A stretch of 64,000 bases of DNA from the NCBI RefSeq assembly GCF_002150685.1, contig NZ_MSSW01000031.1:1-64000 (forward strand), read 5' to 3'. The stretch's first letter is position 1; each line of letters begins with the position of its first letter. The notes under the pieces were generated by a model. The model made no database searches. It was not told where the DNA came from and saw only the letters and a program-made list of their open reading frames with translations. The stretch is from Algoriphagus antarcticus. Its GTDB lineage: Bacteria > Bacteroidota > Bacteroidia > Cytophagales > Cyclobacteriaceae. Below, piece by piece: positions 1 to 7,525 of the stretch. The translations under genes and the position numbers were made by a program.

Positions 1-261
1 GATTGTATCAATAGCACCCTTTTTTATTTTCTAAGCAGACCCTATTTACATCCTCATTTAGACAATCAAATCTTTAACCATGGCACACCAGTAAGTATTG
101 TCCCGATTTCACAAAGTGAACTTTTAGTAGTTGCTTTGAATGAGGATAGAGTAGTTTATGCCTTTATCAAAATACCTAATCTAGGTCACTGCTTTACGTT
201 AGAAAATTACTCTGAGCTATTTCAGCAAGCGCCTGATCCTATGGAGACTACTTTAAAATAA
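1..261 (+). CDS. C-terminal 86 residues of an unidentified protein, cut by window start
   Basis: Frame 1 is open from the first base to a TAA at 259-261, and no convincing internal start is present, so this is probably the 3' end of a longer gene. I do not recognise the family. The visible part has no signal peptide, membrane helix or metal motif, and its tail is polar. The neighbouring sigma-factor operon runs toward it from the other strand, with a hairpin between them. It could also be a chance open frame, since 86 codons without upstream context is weak evidence. Confidence 0.4.
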   Translation, partial: DCINSTLFYFLSRPYLHPHLDNQIFNHGTPVSIVPISQSELLVVALNEDRVVYAFIKIPNLGHCFTLENYSELFQQAPDPMETTLK

Positions 262-285
262 AAAAATCCCGCACATTGCGGGATT
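259..285 (-). terminator. Intrinsic terminator of the sigma-factor operon
   Basis: A perfect 9-bp stem (265-273 with 277-285) with a 3-base loop is followed, on the minus strand, by a run of U encoded by the A-tract at 259-266. It lies just after the stop of the small gene that ends at 295. On the plus strand no U-tract follows, so it works mainly for the minus strand. Confidence 0.8.
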
Positions 286-294
286 ACCGTGATT

Positions 295-528
295 TCAGAC
301 TCGCTCGAGTCCCGTAGATTGAGCTCTCGACTTGATCGCTTGTACTACTTTTTCCGAAGGTTGAAGCTGGATTTGATCCATTTGCTCTATTGTGCTCAGC
401 ATTTCTACATATTCTTGCATTAGTGAATTATCACTATGTAAGGCTTGCACTAAGAGTTCTTGCTCTACCTCCGACATTTCCTGGTAAATATACCTTACCA
501 AGTCATTTGGGGTAAATGGTTTTATCAT
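295..528 (-). CDS. Small protein paired with ECF sigma factor, possible anti-sigma partner
   Basis: This 77-residue protein is encoded directly after the ECF sigma gene, and its ATG lies 26 bases inside the sigma reading frame. A TTG two codons earlier is a weaker start. It is acidic and probably helical, with N-terminal NDLVRYIYQEM followed by a Glu-rich helix. It has no Cys or His, so it is not a zinc-type anti-sigma factor, and it has no membrane helix. The overlap implies translational coupling, and the context suggests a small regulator or sensor of the sigma factor. That role is inference from position only. Confidence 0.75.
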   Translation of the reverse strand: MIKPFTPNDLVRYIYQEMSEVEQELLVQALHSDNSLMQEYVEMLSTIEQMDQIQLQPSEKVVQAIKSRAQSTGLERV

Positions 529-1105
529 ATTCAAAATTTAGTTGTTTCATCTTTTTCCGCAGGTGAATCAGGGCGTATCGCATGCGTCCAAGAGCGGTAT
601 TTATACTTACACCCGTCTGCTCTGATATCTCTTGAAAACTCATATCCAAGTAATGCCGCATAATCAAAACCTGCTTTTGAGCCTCGGGGAGTTCCTCAAT
701 CAGGCGCTTTACTAGCTCAATATTCTCTTCTCTTACCTGTCGGTCTTCCACATTTTCCTCCGCAAATCTGAGCGAATTGAAAATATTAGACCCATCCTCC
801 ATTAGTATGGTAGGATACCTTTTGGCCTTTCTGAAATAATCAATGGCAAGATTATGAGCTATTCTCATCACCCAAGGCTGAAATTTCCCTTCTTCATTGT
901 ATTTATCTGAATTGAGTGTTTTGACCACCTTCACAAATACATCTTGAAGCAAATCTTCAGCTACTTTCTGATCCTTAACGATCAGAAATATTGTGGTGTA
1001 CATCTTACTTTGGTATCGATCTACTAATAGATCAAAGGCTGCATCACTACCATTTCGATACTGTGCAATCAATTCGCTGTCCTTTGGACCAATTCGTTTA
1101 CTCAT
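503..1105 (-). CDS. RNA polymerase sigma factor, sigma-70 family, ECF type
   Basis: The 200-residue protein has the two-domain ECF layout. Sigma region 2 spans about residues 23-95, with the AEDLLQDVFVKV core helix and the WVMRIAHNLAIDYFRK segment that contacts the -10 element. Region 4 spans about 133-187, with LPEAQKQVLIMRHY and the helix-turn-helix SFQEISEQTGVSINTALGR. Region 1.1 is absent. It directs core RNA polymerase to an alternative promoter set, and its regulon cannot be read from sequence. The gene overlaps the small downstream gene and ends at the same terminator. Upstream is a 348-base divergent region, which fits possible autoregulation. Confidence 0.95.
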   Translation of the reverse strand: MSKRIGPKDSELIAQYRNGSDAAFDLLVDRYQSKMYTTIFLIVKDQKVAEDLLQDVFVKVVKTLNSDKYNEEGKFQPWVMRIAHNLAIDYFRKAKRYPTILMEDGSNIFNSLRFAEENVEDRQVREENIELVKRLIEELPEAQKQVLIMRHYLDMSFQEISEQTGVSINTALGRMRYALIHLRKKMKQLNFEYDKTIYPK

Positions 1106-1453
1106 TTTAAGTTGGTTTATTATAAACGTAAAGGTCTAGGCCATAGTATCGGGTAAGGGTGAAAGAAAAGGAATGAATTTTAAAAGTAGGATTTAGAAAA
1201 CAACTCTGCAAAGAAAATTCGTAGATTTTATCTGACAAATATAATCTAGATTAAAATCCAAATTATATTTCTCAGACAAAGCCAGAGGCAAAATTATATT
1301 TGAAACATACAGAATTTAGAATTGACATTACCCAATGTTTATGCCAAAAATGTTGAAATCAAAGTTCGGTACAATGCAATTTGCTATGTTCCTAACAGAA
1401 GATTTCAACCGCATTGTGTAACTTCGCGGAGATAGAAATTTAAAAATACGACA
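1106..1453. promoter_or_regulatory. Divergent intergenic region with two TATATTTG -7-like motifs
   Basis: No gene is visible in these 348 bases between the sigma factor (minus) and the DUF3127 gene (plus). The Bacteroidota -7 consensus is TAnnTTTG. An exact match, TATATTTG, lies at 1295-1302 on the plus strand, and another lies at 1236-1243 on the minus strand. Neither has a clean TTTG box at the usual 19-21 base spacing, so the promoter call is tentative. The region is strongly AT-rich. Confidence 0.3.
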
Positions 1454-1801
1454 ATGGAATTGAGTGGAAAAGTAATCCAAAAACTACCCGAAGTAGGTGG
1501 AAATTCAAAAAGTGGCAACGCCTGGAGAAAACAGGAATTCATATTAGAAACGGGAGGACAATACCCTAAAAAGGTTTGTGTATCACTCTGGGGAGACAAA
1601 ATCGATCAGTTTTCTATCAACGAAGGTGAGAATGTTACCTTGAGTATAGATGTGGAAAGTAGAGAATACAATGGTAGATGGTACACTGAAGTGAAGGCTT
1701 TTAGAGTAGAGAAAAGCGGTGGTGGATCTGCAGCGACATCAGCCATGCCTGAAGTGGACACTTTCCATTCCGAGGGAGAAGAAGATAAATTACCTTTCTA
1801 A
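1454..1801 (+). CDS. DUF3127 family OB-fold-like protein with SSB-type C-terminal tail
   Basis: This 115-residue protein matches the Bacteroidota DUF3127 family: a compact beta-rich N-terminal domain (about 1-85) resembling an OB fold, then a Gly/Ser/Ala-rich linker and an acidic end. The last residues, EEDKLPF, resemble the acidic -DDDIPF tip that single-stranded DNA-binding proteins use to recruit partners. The domain has aromatic and basic residues typical of nucleic-acid binding (RKQEFILE, REYNGRWYTE). Single-stranded DNA or RNA binding is plausible from the fold and tail but not shown here. It is followed 14 bases later by another plus-strand gene, probably in the same transcript. Confidence 0.85.
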   Translation: MELSGKVIQKLPEVGGNSKSGNAWRKQEFILETGGQYPKKVCVSLWGDKIDQFSINEGENVTLSIDVESREYNGRWYTEVKAFRVEKSGGGSAATSAMPEVDTFHSEGEEDKLPF

Positions 1802-1815
1802 ATAACTACTGCCAT

Positions 1816-2277
1816 ATGTGGGACGATTTCGACGACGATGAGGCAGAATGGGATGAGGACGATGAGTTCGATGCGGGCAAGGAGCACGATAGCATTTATA
1901 AGCACCCATTGATGAAAAAGGCCAAGGATATCTTTGGCTTGACCCGTGCGCTAGTTGGAAGTTTGGATGAGGCTAGGAAAGAGCTTTATGGCAATATCAT
2001 GATGGAAGACGCCATGGTCATGAGTGCCAAATTCGCTGGAGCGGAAGGTATTTCTGACTATGTGCTGAAAATGGAGAAAGCTGTCGTCATGAAAGTGCAT
2101 GCGAAAAGCCTCAATACCATGACATATCAATTGGGAATGGAAGAAACCCATGCAGAAGAGCATTTGGAGCTGCTGCGAGAGGCTATAGAAGAGTATCGTT
2201 TACTCTTTATTGAATGGCAAAAGGGATTTGATCCTAACGATAAAAATGATGACGGCTGGGGAATCTTTACGTACTAA
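1816..2277 (+). CDS. Hypothetical protein with strongly acidic N-terminus
   Basis: I do not recognise this 153-residue protein. Its first 22 residues are almost entirely Asp, Glu and Trp (WDDFDDDEAEWDEDDEF), followed by a helical domain with HAEEHLELLREAIEEYRLLFIEW near the C-terminus. It has no signal peptide or membrane helix and is therefore cytoplasmic. It begins 14 bases after the DUF3127 gene, so the two are probably co-transcribed, and a plus-strand terminator follows at 2431. The acidic head could act as a DNA mimic or protein-interaction segment, which is speculation. Its stop overlaps the end of a small minus-strand reading frame by four bases. Confidence 0.8.
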   Translation: MWDDFDDDEAEWDEDDEFDAGKEHDSIYKHPLMKKAKDIFGLTRALVGSLDEARKELYGNIMMEDAMVMSAKFAGAEGISDYVLKMEKAVVMKVHAKSLNTMTYQLGMEETHAEEHLELLREAIEEYRLLFIEWQKGFDPNDKNDDGWGIFTY

Positions 2278-2417
2278 CCACTGCCAAATTGGAAACCAAA
2301 ATAGGCTCCAACTCCCATCAAAACCAAGGTGATCACTCCTAAAAGGACTAACACGTCTAAAGGAACTTCCCAAGGAACATCCCCTATTTTAAATCGAACA
2401 ATCTTTTTCCAATTCAT
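2274..2417 (-). CDS. Possible 47-residue single-pass membrane protein
   Basis: A complete minus-strand frame from ATG at 2417 to TAG at 2274-2276 encodes 47 residues. A basic, amphipathic start (MNWKKIVRFKIGD) is followed by PWEVPLDVLV and a clear transmembrane helix (VLLGVITLVLMGVGAYFGF). This charge pattern and helix look like a real small membrane protein. Against it, the frame lies between the plus-strand gene and that gene's terminator, so it would be antisense to the plus-strand transcript, and no promoter is evident. It overlaps the upstream gene's stop by four bases. Confidence 0.45.
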   Translation of the reverse strand: MNWKKIVRFKIGDVPWEVPLDVLVLLGVITLVLMGVGAYFGFQFGSG

Positions 2418-2430
2418 GACAATCAATTAA

Positions 2431-2468
2431 AATGCGGCTTTTCAGCCGCATTTCTTATATTTTTTTTA
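2431..2468 (+). terminator. Intrinsic terminator after the DUF3127 operon
   Basis: The stem at 2431-2439 pairs with 2444-2452 around a 4-base loop (core ATGCGGCT/AGCCGCAT). The T-rich stretch TTTCTTATATTTTTTT follows on the plus strand. Confidence 0.8.
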
Positions 2469-2510
2469 ACCACGGTGAGCACAGAGGTTTTAGCAGAGGT
2501 CGCTATTTCT
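2466..2510 (+). repeat. Dispersed 40-bp intergenic repeat, copy 1
   Basis: This segment begins TTAACCACGGTGAGCACAGA and aligns without gaps to the reverse complement of 36211-36250 at about 30 of 40 positions. Both copies are intergenic and carry the CACNGAG..GCAGAGGT core. Sequences of this style recur in intergenic DNA of Bacteroidota and other bacteria. No open reading frame is present. Confidence 0.6.
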
Positions 2511-2679
2511 ACTATACCTAAAATAAAGTCAAAAACACCTTGCGCTGGCATATTGCGAGGAATCTTAGGATTTGGTAAACTCACCCGTTAAGGAGCCAAA
2601 ATCGGTCTCCCTTAATCCCTGGCAGAAATCACACTGGGGTCTTTCAGCCAATAACCAAAGAAATTACACGAACTGGCGA

Positions 2680-2699
2680 CATCCGATAGCAATCGGATG
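2680..2699. repeat. CATCCGAT/ATCGGATG hairpin near purE 3' end
   Basis: A perfect 8-bp inverted repeat with loop AGCA lies 18 bases beyond the purE stop. No U-tract follows on either strand, so it is not a standard intrinsic terminator. It may stabilise the purKE mRNA end or be a short interspersed palindrome. The rest of 2511-2717 holds no recognisable gene. Confidence 0.5.
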
Positions 2700-2717
2700 A
2701 GCACAATCATACTGCTT

Positions 2718-3233
2718 TTATTTCTTAAGTATCTCTTTCCAGCCTTTAGCCTCTAGTAGTGCTGCGGATTCCTCCACCTTTTCTTTGAGTGTCTTTTTGT
2801 ATACATCTAAACTTTCTGCGACTTTAGCATCGAAAGAACCGACAATCGAAGCTGCGAGAATTCCGGCATTTTTCCCGCCATTTAGAGCCACAGCTGCCAC
2901 AGGAATACCGGCTGGCATCTGTAAAATAGACAATATACTATCCCAGCCATCGATGGAATTAGAGCTTTTGATAGGAACCCCGATCACAGGAAGGCTCGTC
3001 ATCGAGGCTACCATTCCTGGCAAATGTGCTGCTCCACCAGCCCCTGCTACGATTACTTTGATGCCTCGTTCACGTGCAGATTGGGCATAATCTATCATTC
3101 GCTGTGGTGTTCGATGAGCAGAAACTACCGTCAATTCATAGTTCACGCCAAATTCTTCAAGCATTTGCGCAGCTTCTGCCATGATAGGAAGATCTGATTG
3201 ACTTCCCATGATAATACCTACTTGTGGATTCAT
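2718..3233 (-). CDS. purE: N5-carboxyaminoimidazole ribonucleotide mutase
   Basis: PurE moves the carboxyl group of N5-CAIR to carbon 4 to give CAIR in de novo purine synthesis. At 171 residues it has the usual class I length. Motifs are clear: the N-terminal phosphate-binding GIIMGSQSDLPIM, the SAHRTPQRM segment with the catalytic histidine, the GAGGAAHLPGMVAS loop and the GVPIKSS segment. It is cytosolic and normally forms an octamer. The start ATG shares one base with the stop of purK (TAATG), so the two are translationally coupled. The partner PurK supplies its unstable substrate. Confidence 0.97.
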   Translation of the reverse strand: MNPQVGIIMGSQSDLPIMAEAAQMLEEFGVNYELTVVSAHRTPQRMIDYAQSARERGIKVIVAGAGGAAHLPGMVASMTSLPVIGVPIKSSNSIDGWDSILSILQMPAGIPVAAVALNGGKNAGILAASIVGSFDAKVAESLDVYKKTLKEKVEESAALLEAKGWKEILKK

Positions 3234-4375
3234 TATATAGCTTTGATTTTGATTAACTCTTTGATTCGTTGCGCTTTTTCCTTCAAGCCTGATATTGTAT
3301 CAGCTAAAATGGTCACATGCCCCATTTTTCTGAATGGCTTAGTAATTTTCTTTCCATACAAATGAATGTAAACACCTCGTTCAGCCAGTGCTTCATCCTG
3401 ACCTTCTACTAAAACAGGCCCTATAAAACCATCTTCTCCTAGCAAATTAATCATTGCCGCAGGACATCTCAAGTCTGGATTGCCTAGCGGCCAATTCATC
3501 ACCGAACGTAAATGCTGCTCAAACTGGGAGGTGAAATTCGCCTCTATCGTATGGTGTCCACTGTTATGTGGTCTAGGAGCGACCTCATTGACCAATACTT
3601 CCCCATCTTTGGTCACAAACATCTCCACAGCAAGAATACCAACCATTCCCAATTTAAGAATCACATCCTTGGCTATTTGTTCAGCTTTTTCGGCCACTTC
3701 TTTGGAGATTCCTGCTGGCGCAAAAAGAAACTCAACCAAATTGGCTGTTGGATGAAAAGCACATTCCACCGCAGGATAAGCGATCAAATCACCAGCTTCA
3801 TTTCTTGCCACTGTGACTGCAATCTCCTTATCGAAGTCGATCAGCTTTTCCAAGATCCCTGGAGCATCAAAGGCTTTTTCTAAATCAGCTTCAGTTCTTA
3901 ATACTTGAACACCCCGTCCATCATACCCTTCTTTTCCCAATTTATTCACTGCAGGCAAAAAATCAGAATTTTGGATGACTTCAGCTTTGTCTGCTGTCAA
4001 AATAAAATCAGCTGTCGGGATTCCATGCTGTTGGTAAAACCGCTTCTGTTTTCTTTTATCCTTGATGAGACTTAAGATATGCGGCTGAGGATAAACCTTC
4101 TTCCCTTCTCGCTGCAATTGCTCAAGCGCCTCGGTATTAACGCTTTCAATCTCAACCGTAATTACATCGCAGCCATGTCCAAATGCATAAACAGTATTGT
4201 AATCCTTCAGTGAACCCACCGTAAATCGCTGGCAGAGATCCTTACAGGGAGCATTTGGATCTGGATCCAGAATGTGGACATCTTGATTGTAATTGATTGC
4301 CGACTGAATAAGCATTCGGCCCAATTGACCTCCTCCGAGGACTCCCAAAATGGGTGATTGCGATGGTATAGCCAT
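3233..4375 (-). CDS. purK: 5-(carboxyamino)imidazole ribonucleotide synthase
   Basis: PurK is an ATP-grasp enzyme that uses ATP and bicarbonate to carboxylate AIR, making N5-CAIR for PurE. The 380 residues match the family length. The N-terminal Rossmann-like part has LGVLGGGQLGRML, the middle holds the ATP-grasp fold (GYDGRGVQVL, ILEKLIDFDKEIAV, VEMFVTKDGEVLVNEVAPRP) and the end has the small C-terminal domain (LYGKKITKPFRKMGHVTIL). It is the first gene of a purKE pair. The 180-base upstream gap would hold its promoter. A PurR-type site is not visible. Confidence 0.97.
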   Translation of the reverse strand: MAIPSQSPILGVLGGGQLGRMLIQSAINYNQDVHILDPDPNAPCKDLCQRFTVGSLKDYNTVYAFGHGCDVITVEIESVNTEALEQLQREGKKVYPQPHILSLIKDKRKQKRFYQQHGIPTADFILTADKAEVIQNSDFLPAVNKLGKEGYDGRGVQVLRTEADLEKAFDAPGILEKLIDFDKEIAVTVARNEAGDLIAYPAVECAFHPTANLVEFLFAPAGISKEVAEKAEQIAKDVILKLGMVGILAVEMFVTKDGEVLVNEVAPRPHNSGHHTIEANFTSQFEQHLRSVMNWPLGNPDLRCPAAMINLLGEDGFIGPVLVEGQDEALAERGVYIHLYGKKITKPFRKMGHVTILADTISGLKEKAQRIKELIKIKAI

Positions 4376-4554
4376 AGTATATTTAAAATCAAATTTGTTC
4401 TTCCTTTCATGTCAGTGATAGGAAGAAACTAGTATAAGTTTCCGCCACCTCTAGCGATAAGCTACCCCGGTCTTTGGTTACTTGTCTTCAAGTCTTTAAA
4501 CCAAACAAATGAAGGTCACTGGCAGATTTACAAGGTCATCTCAGGAATGGAAAT

Positions 4555-6324
4555 CTACTTTTCTTGCTGAAAGCGAATTCCCATCAGTTCCATAAGTTTA
4601 TGTGCATTGAAACTCGGGCATGCCCCCCGTTTAATTTTGTAATCAAAGTCTATATTTTGATCGTGGATTTCTGAATGAAAACTGTAATTCTTTACTGAAC
4701 TCATTCGAGTCTCCAACTCCGCAAGCTCAATATCATGTGTGCTGATAATCCCCAAAGCCTTTGTATTATCCACTTGTCTAATCAACGCTTCTGATCCCGC
4801 AATTCGATCTTCCGTATTCGTACCCTTGAGGATTTCATCCAACAGAAAGAAGATTTCTTCTCCATTTTCTATTCTATCTATCAGCTGCTTGATGCGGCTA
4901 AGTTCGGCATAAAATGAACTCACGCTTTCTCCCAAATTATCCGTATTTCTCATGCTGGTATAAAGCTGAAAACCACTAAAACCAAACTCCTGAGAAAAGG
5001 GACTCAAACCTAGATTGACCAACACACAATTAATCCCCAGCGTTCGCATGAAGGTGGTTTTCCCACTCATATTTGCGCCAGTCAGCAACATTAACTGTTG
5101 ATTTCCATCGATTATGAAATCGTTTGGAACAGCTACTTCAGGCTTAAGCAAAGGATGCGAAACTGCCTTTCCTATCAATCCTTTCTCTACTGAAATGACT
5201 CTTCCTTTTCCACCGACTTCATTTTCAAATGCTCCCAGAGAAATCAGAACCTCCCATTCCACCAATTGGGCAGGGAAATGAGCAACAATATTTCCATACT
5301 TTTTCTTCCAAGAAACTAGTCTGAGGTATAAAAACAGATCGGTCCAAAGAAACAGATTTAAAGGAATATAGAGGATGTTGATTCTGTTCTGTATCCAAAG
5401 TCCCAAACTATCCAATTGATCAAAAAGTGCAGAAGCTTTGACCTCCTTGGTGAGAAATGGAGCCTGCATCTCTTTCAAAAGCGGTGATTCCAAATACTCT
5501 TTTTCCAAAACTGCGAGCCAATAGCGATAGGTCTTAAGTTGATTTCTACTTGGAATAGACTCGGCCGCTCTTTTCAAGGGCTTAAAAACCATGCCCAGAA
5601 ATATCATTCCAATCAATATCCATACACCCATCAAAGCTCCTGGAATGATTCCTAAATAAACCAAAATCGAAAGAGCAAGTCCCCCGATTGGCCCAACGAA
5701 AGCAAAAATTGAAATTAAACCTGTGCTCTTATCTTCTTCTTCCAGCCACTTAATCCACCCAGAATTTGATTTCTCTTCGTTATAGAAGGCCAAACCTATG
5801 CTTTCCATAGCAAGAAGAAAATTTGATTTTGTGGATAACTCAGCAGCAGCTGCACGAAAAGTCGCTGCTTTATCAAGATCAAAACCAGACTTGATTTTTG
5901 CTGCTAGAGCTTCTTTTCCTTTCTTAGAAACGGTATGATTCGCTAATTGAAAAAGAGAGTGATCTCCAAACAGATCAAGGTCGTTAGAAAATGGGTGTGC
6001 CTTTTCTTGAAATTCAATTCCTGCATCAAGACTTTTCAGCTTTCTGGAAATCCGCTTTTCCCTAATTAAATTCATTTTCTCCAAAGCCAAATAAATTGCC
6101 TCTTGGTCTTTCTGATCACTATATTTTCCCACCAAGGAAACAAAAACAACTACCGAAAACCCGAAAGCAAGCAACAAAACGAGACTCTCAGATACCGACA
6201 GTACAAATAATCCGACCATTACAAAAAAGACAACCAACCGTAGAAATGACAAGGTTCCCGCCTTACTTTTCACCGTTTTCAGCTTCTCTTCAAGACCAGA
6301 GTTTTCAAAATCAAATCCTTTCAT
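4555..6324 (-). CDS. Membrane-anchored MutS-family ATPase
   Basis: This 589-residue protein ends in a MutS-type ABC ATPase: Walker A GANMSGKTT (about residues 416-423), the ST motif region SVSSFYAELSRIK, Walker B IFFLLDEILKGTN (about 492) and the H-loop STHDIELAEL. Unlike MutS it lacks the mismatch-binding domain I, and it has two hydrophobic hairpins (about 28-65 and 204-248) predicted to cross the membrane. It is therefore not the mismatch-repair MutS and is not MutS2, because no Smr domain is present. The family occurs in Bacteroidota and its role is unknown to me. ATG at 6324 is preferred over an upstream TTG at 6348. Confidence 0.9.
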   Translation of the reverse strand: MKGFDFENSGLEEKLKTVKSKAGTLSFLRLVVFFVMVGLFVLSVSESLVLLLAFGFSVVVFVSLVGKYSDQKDQEAIYLALEKMNLIREKRISRKLKSLDAGIEFQEKAHPFSNDLDLFGDHSLFQLANHTVSKKGKEALAAKIKSGFDLDKAATFRAAAAELSTKSNFLLAMESIGLAFYNEEKSNSGWIKWLEEEDKSTGLISIFAFVGPIGGLALSILVYLGIIPGALMGVWILIGMIFLGMVFKPLKRAAESIPSRNQLKTYRYWLAVLEKEYLESPLLKEMQAPFLTKEVKASALFDQLDSLGLWIQNRINILYIPLNLFLWTDLFLYLRLVSWKKKYGNIVAHFPAQLVEWEVLISLGAFENEVGGKGRVISVEKGLIGKAVSHPLLKPEVAVPNDFIIDGNQQLMLLTGANMSGKTTFMRTLGINCVLVNLGLSPFSQEFGFSGFQLYTSMRNTDNLGESVSSFYAELSRIKQLIDRIENGEEIFFLLDEILKGTNTEDRIAGSEALIRQVDNTKALGIISTHDIELAELETRMSSVKNYSFHSEIHDQNIDFDYKIKRGACPSFNAHKLMELMGIRFQQEK

Positions 6325-6436
6325 GCCCAAAGATAGGAATTGAACCAAGCTAACTATTCAAATTGGCGCAATCCTTGTCCCCTATTCAAATTTTTAGCCG
6401 GTCGTTGGCGTTTGACATTTACCAAACTGATAAGGA

Positions 6437-6610
6437 ATGAAAACCAACAAAAGCAAAAAGCCACCTGAAAAAGAAATAGAAGCGGAAGAATGGGATCCGA
6501 CTGAAGGCATGGGAATACTACCCAATGATATCCCATTTACCCAAAACATCGGCTGCGTCGGCGGAAAGACCAAAAAGCCTAACAATACAACAAAGAAATC
6601 AACTAAATAA
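6437..6610 (+). CDS. Small 57-residue protein with GILPNDIPFTQNIGC motif
   Basis: This complete frame encodes a basic, Lys-rich 57-residue protein. Its centre reads WDPTEGMGILPNDIPFTQN, followed by IGCVGG and a Lys/Thr-rich tail. From memory, similar short Bacteroidota proteins share the pattern G(I/L)LP.D......N(I/L)GC(G)G, which supports this being a real gene. That recollection is unverified. It has no signal peptide or membrane helix, and the single cysteine in GCVGG is probably important. It lies 31 bases before a lipoprotein gene and could be co-transcribed with it. Confidence 0.55.
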   Translation: MKTNKSKKPPEKEIEAEEWDPTEGMGILPNDIPFTQNIGCVGGKTKKPNNTTKKSTK

Positions 6611-6641
6611 AAACCAAAACTATTACCAATCTAATTACCCC

Positions 6642-7469
6642 ATGAAAAAATCATTTAATTTCTTTACCCTATTTCTCTTGATGTTTGGCGCAATTCTCGT
6701 CTCAAGCTGTAACGATGATAGTGCACCTGTGCCTGATCTTTCAGTAGTGAACGAAGATACTGAGGTCAATAGGACCTTTGAAGATTTAAACAACCTTACA
6801 CTCACAGTGCTTAGCAACTCTGGCCTCAGTGCAAGGACCACCGCTAACATTCCAAGTGGTAATCTTTGCGAAGGAGCTTTGGTTACCTTAGATGAAGCTA
6901 AAAAGAAGATTACGGTTGATTTTGGCGAAGGCTGTACCAGTGCTGGCGGCGTGACCAGAAAAGGAATCGTCATGCTTTCTTATACTGGAAACTTACTATT
7001 CACAGGAGCAAAAATCACCACAACATTTGACGGATATGAGGTAGATGGTCTTAAAGTAGAAGGCACCAGAACTCTTATTAATAAAGGTGCAAACCTAGAG
7101 ACGAATACGATTAGCTTAGATGTTAAAATCCAAAATGGAAAAGTAACTTGGCCTGACGCTACCTTCGTAACCTTGACAAGCGATCAAGTACGCGACATCA
7201 AGCTAAGTGCTCAAGGCGGCTATGAAGCCTCTGTCACAGGAAATGCTACAGGAACTAGTCGTAACGGCTTTGAATACACTAGCTCCGTTACACAAGCATT
7301 GACTTACGAGAAAAGCTGTATCGATTCAGGCGTAAATGTTCCCCTTTCTGGCATCTTGGAATTTCAGTTCAGAGGAATTGAAGCTTCAGTTGATTATGGA
7401 GATGGTGCTTGCGATAAATTGGCTACCATCTTTTATCCAGATGGATCCAAACCTGTAACGTTGGACTAA
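6642..7469 (+). CDS. Putative lipoprotein, unknown function
   Basis: The 275-residue product begins with a lipoprotein signal peptide (MKKSFNFFTLFLLM, lipobox VSSC), so it should be acylated and carried to the outer membrane. An Asp-rich linker follows, then an all-beta region with motifs such as DFGEGCTSAGGVTRKG and CIDSGVNVPLSGILEFQF. The four remaining cysteines could form disulfides. It resembles a Bacteroidota-specific lipoprotein family without known function. ATG at 6642 is chosen because the signal peptide starts there. A strong terminator follows 22 bases after the stop. Confidence 0.85.
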   Translation: MKKSFNFFTLFLLMFGAILVSSCNDDSAPVPDLSVVNEDTEVNRTFEDLNNLTLTVLSNSGLSARTTANIPSGNLCEGALVTLDEAKKKITVDFGEGCTSAGGVTRKGIVMLSYTGNLLFTGAKITTTFDGYEVDGLKVEGTRTLINKGANLETNTISLDVKIQNGKVTWPDATFVTLTSDQVRDIKLSAQGGYEASVTGNATGTSRNGFEYTSSVTQALTYEKSCIDSGVNVPLSGILEFQFRGIEASVDYGDGACDKLATIFYPDGSKPVTLD

Positions 7470-7490
7470 TTCCCTTCCCATAATAATATC

Positions 7491-7524
7491 AAAACGGCTA
7501 TCTTTCGAGGTAGCCGTTTTTGTT
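7491..7524 (+). terminator. Intrinsic terminator after the lipoprotein gene
   Basis: AAAACGGCTA (7491-7500) pairs with TAGCCGTTTT (7511-7520), and a T-rich tract follows. The next gene's ATG is at 7526, only two bases after this tract. Either that gene depends on readthrough or its own promoter overlaps the hairpin. Confidence 0.85.
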
Positions 7525-7525
7525 T

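Noticed and set aside
1380..1426. TTTG and TAACTTCG as a promoter for the DUF3127 gene
   Set aside because: The spacing is 35 bases, far from the usual 19-21, and the -7 match is imperfect.
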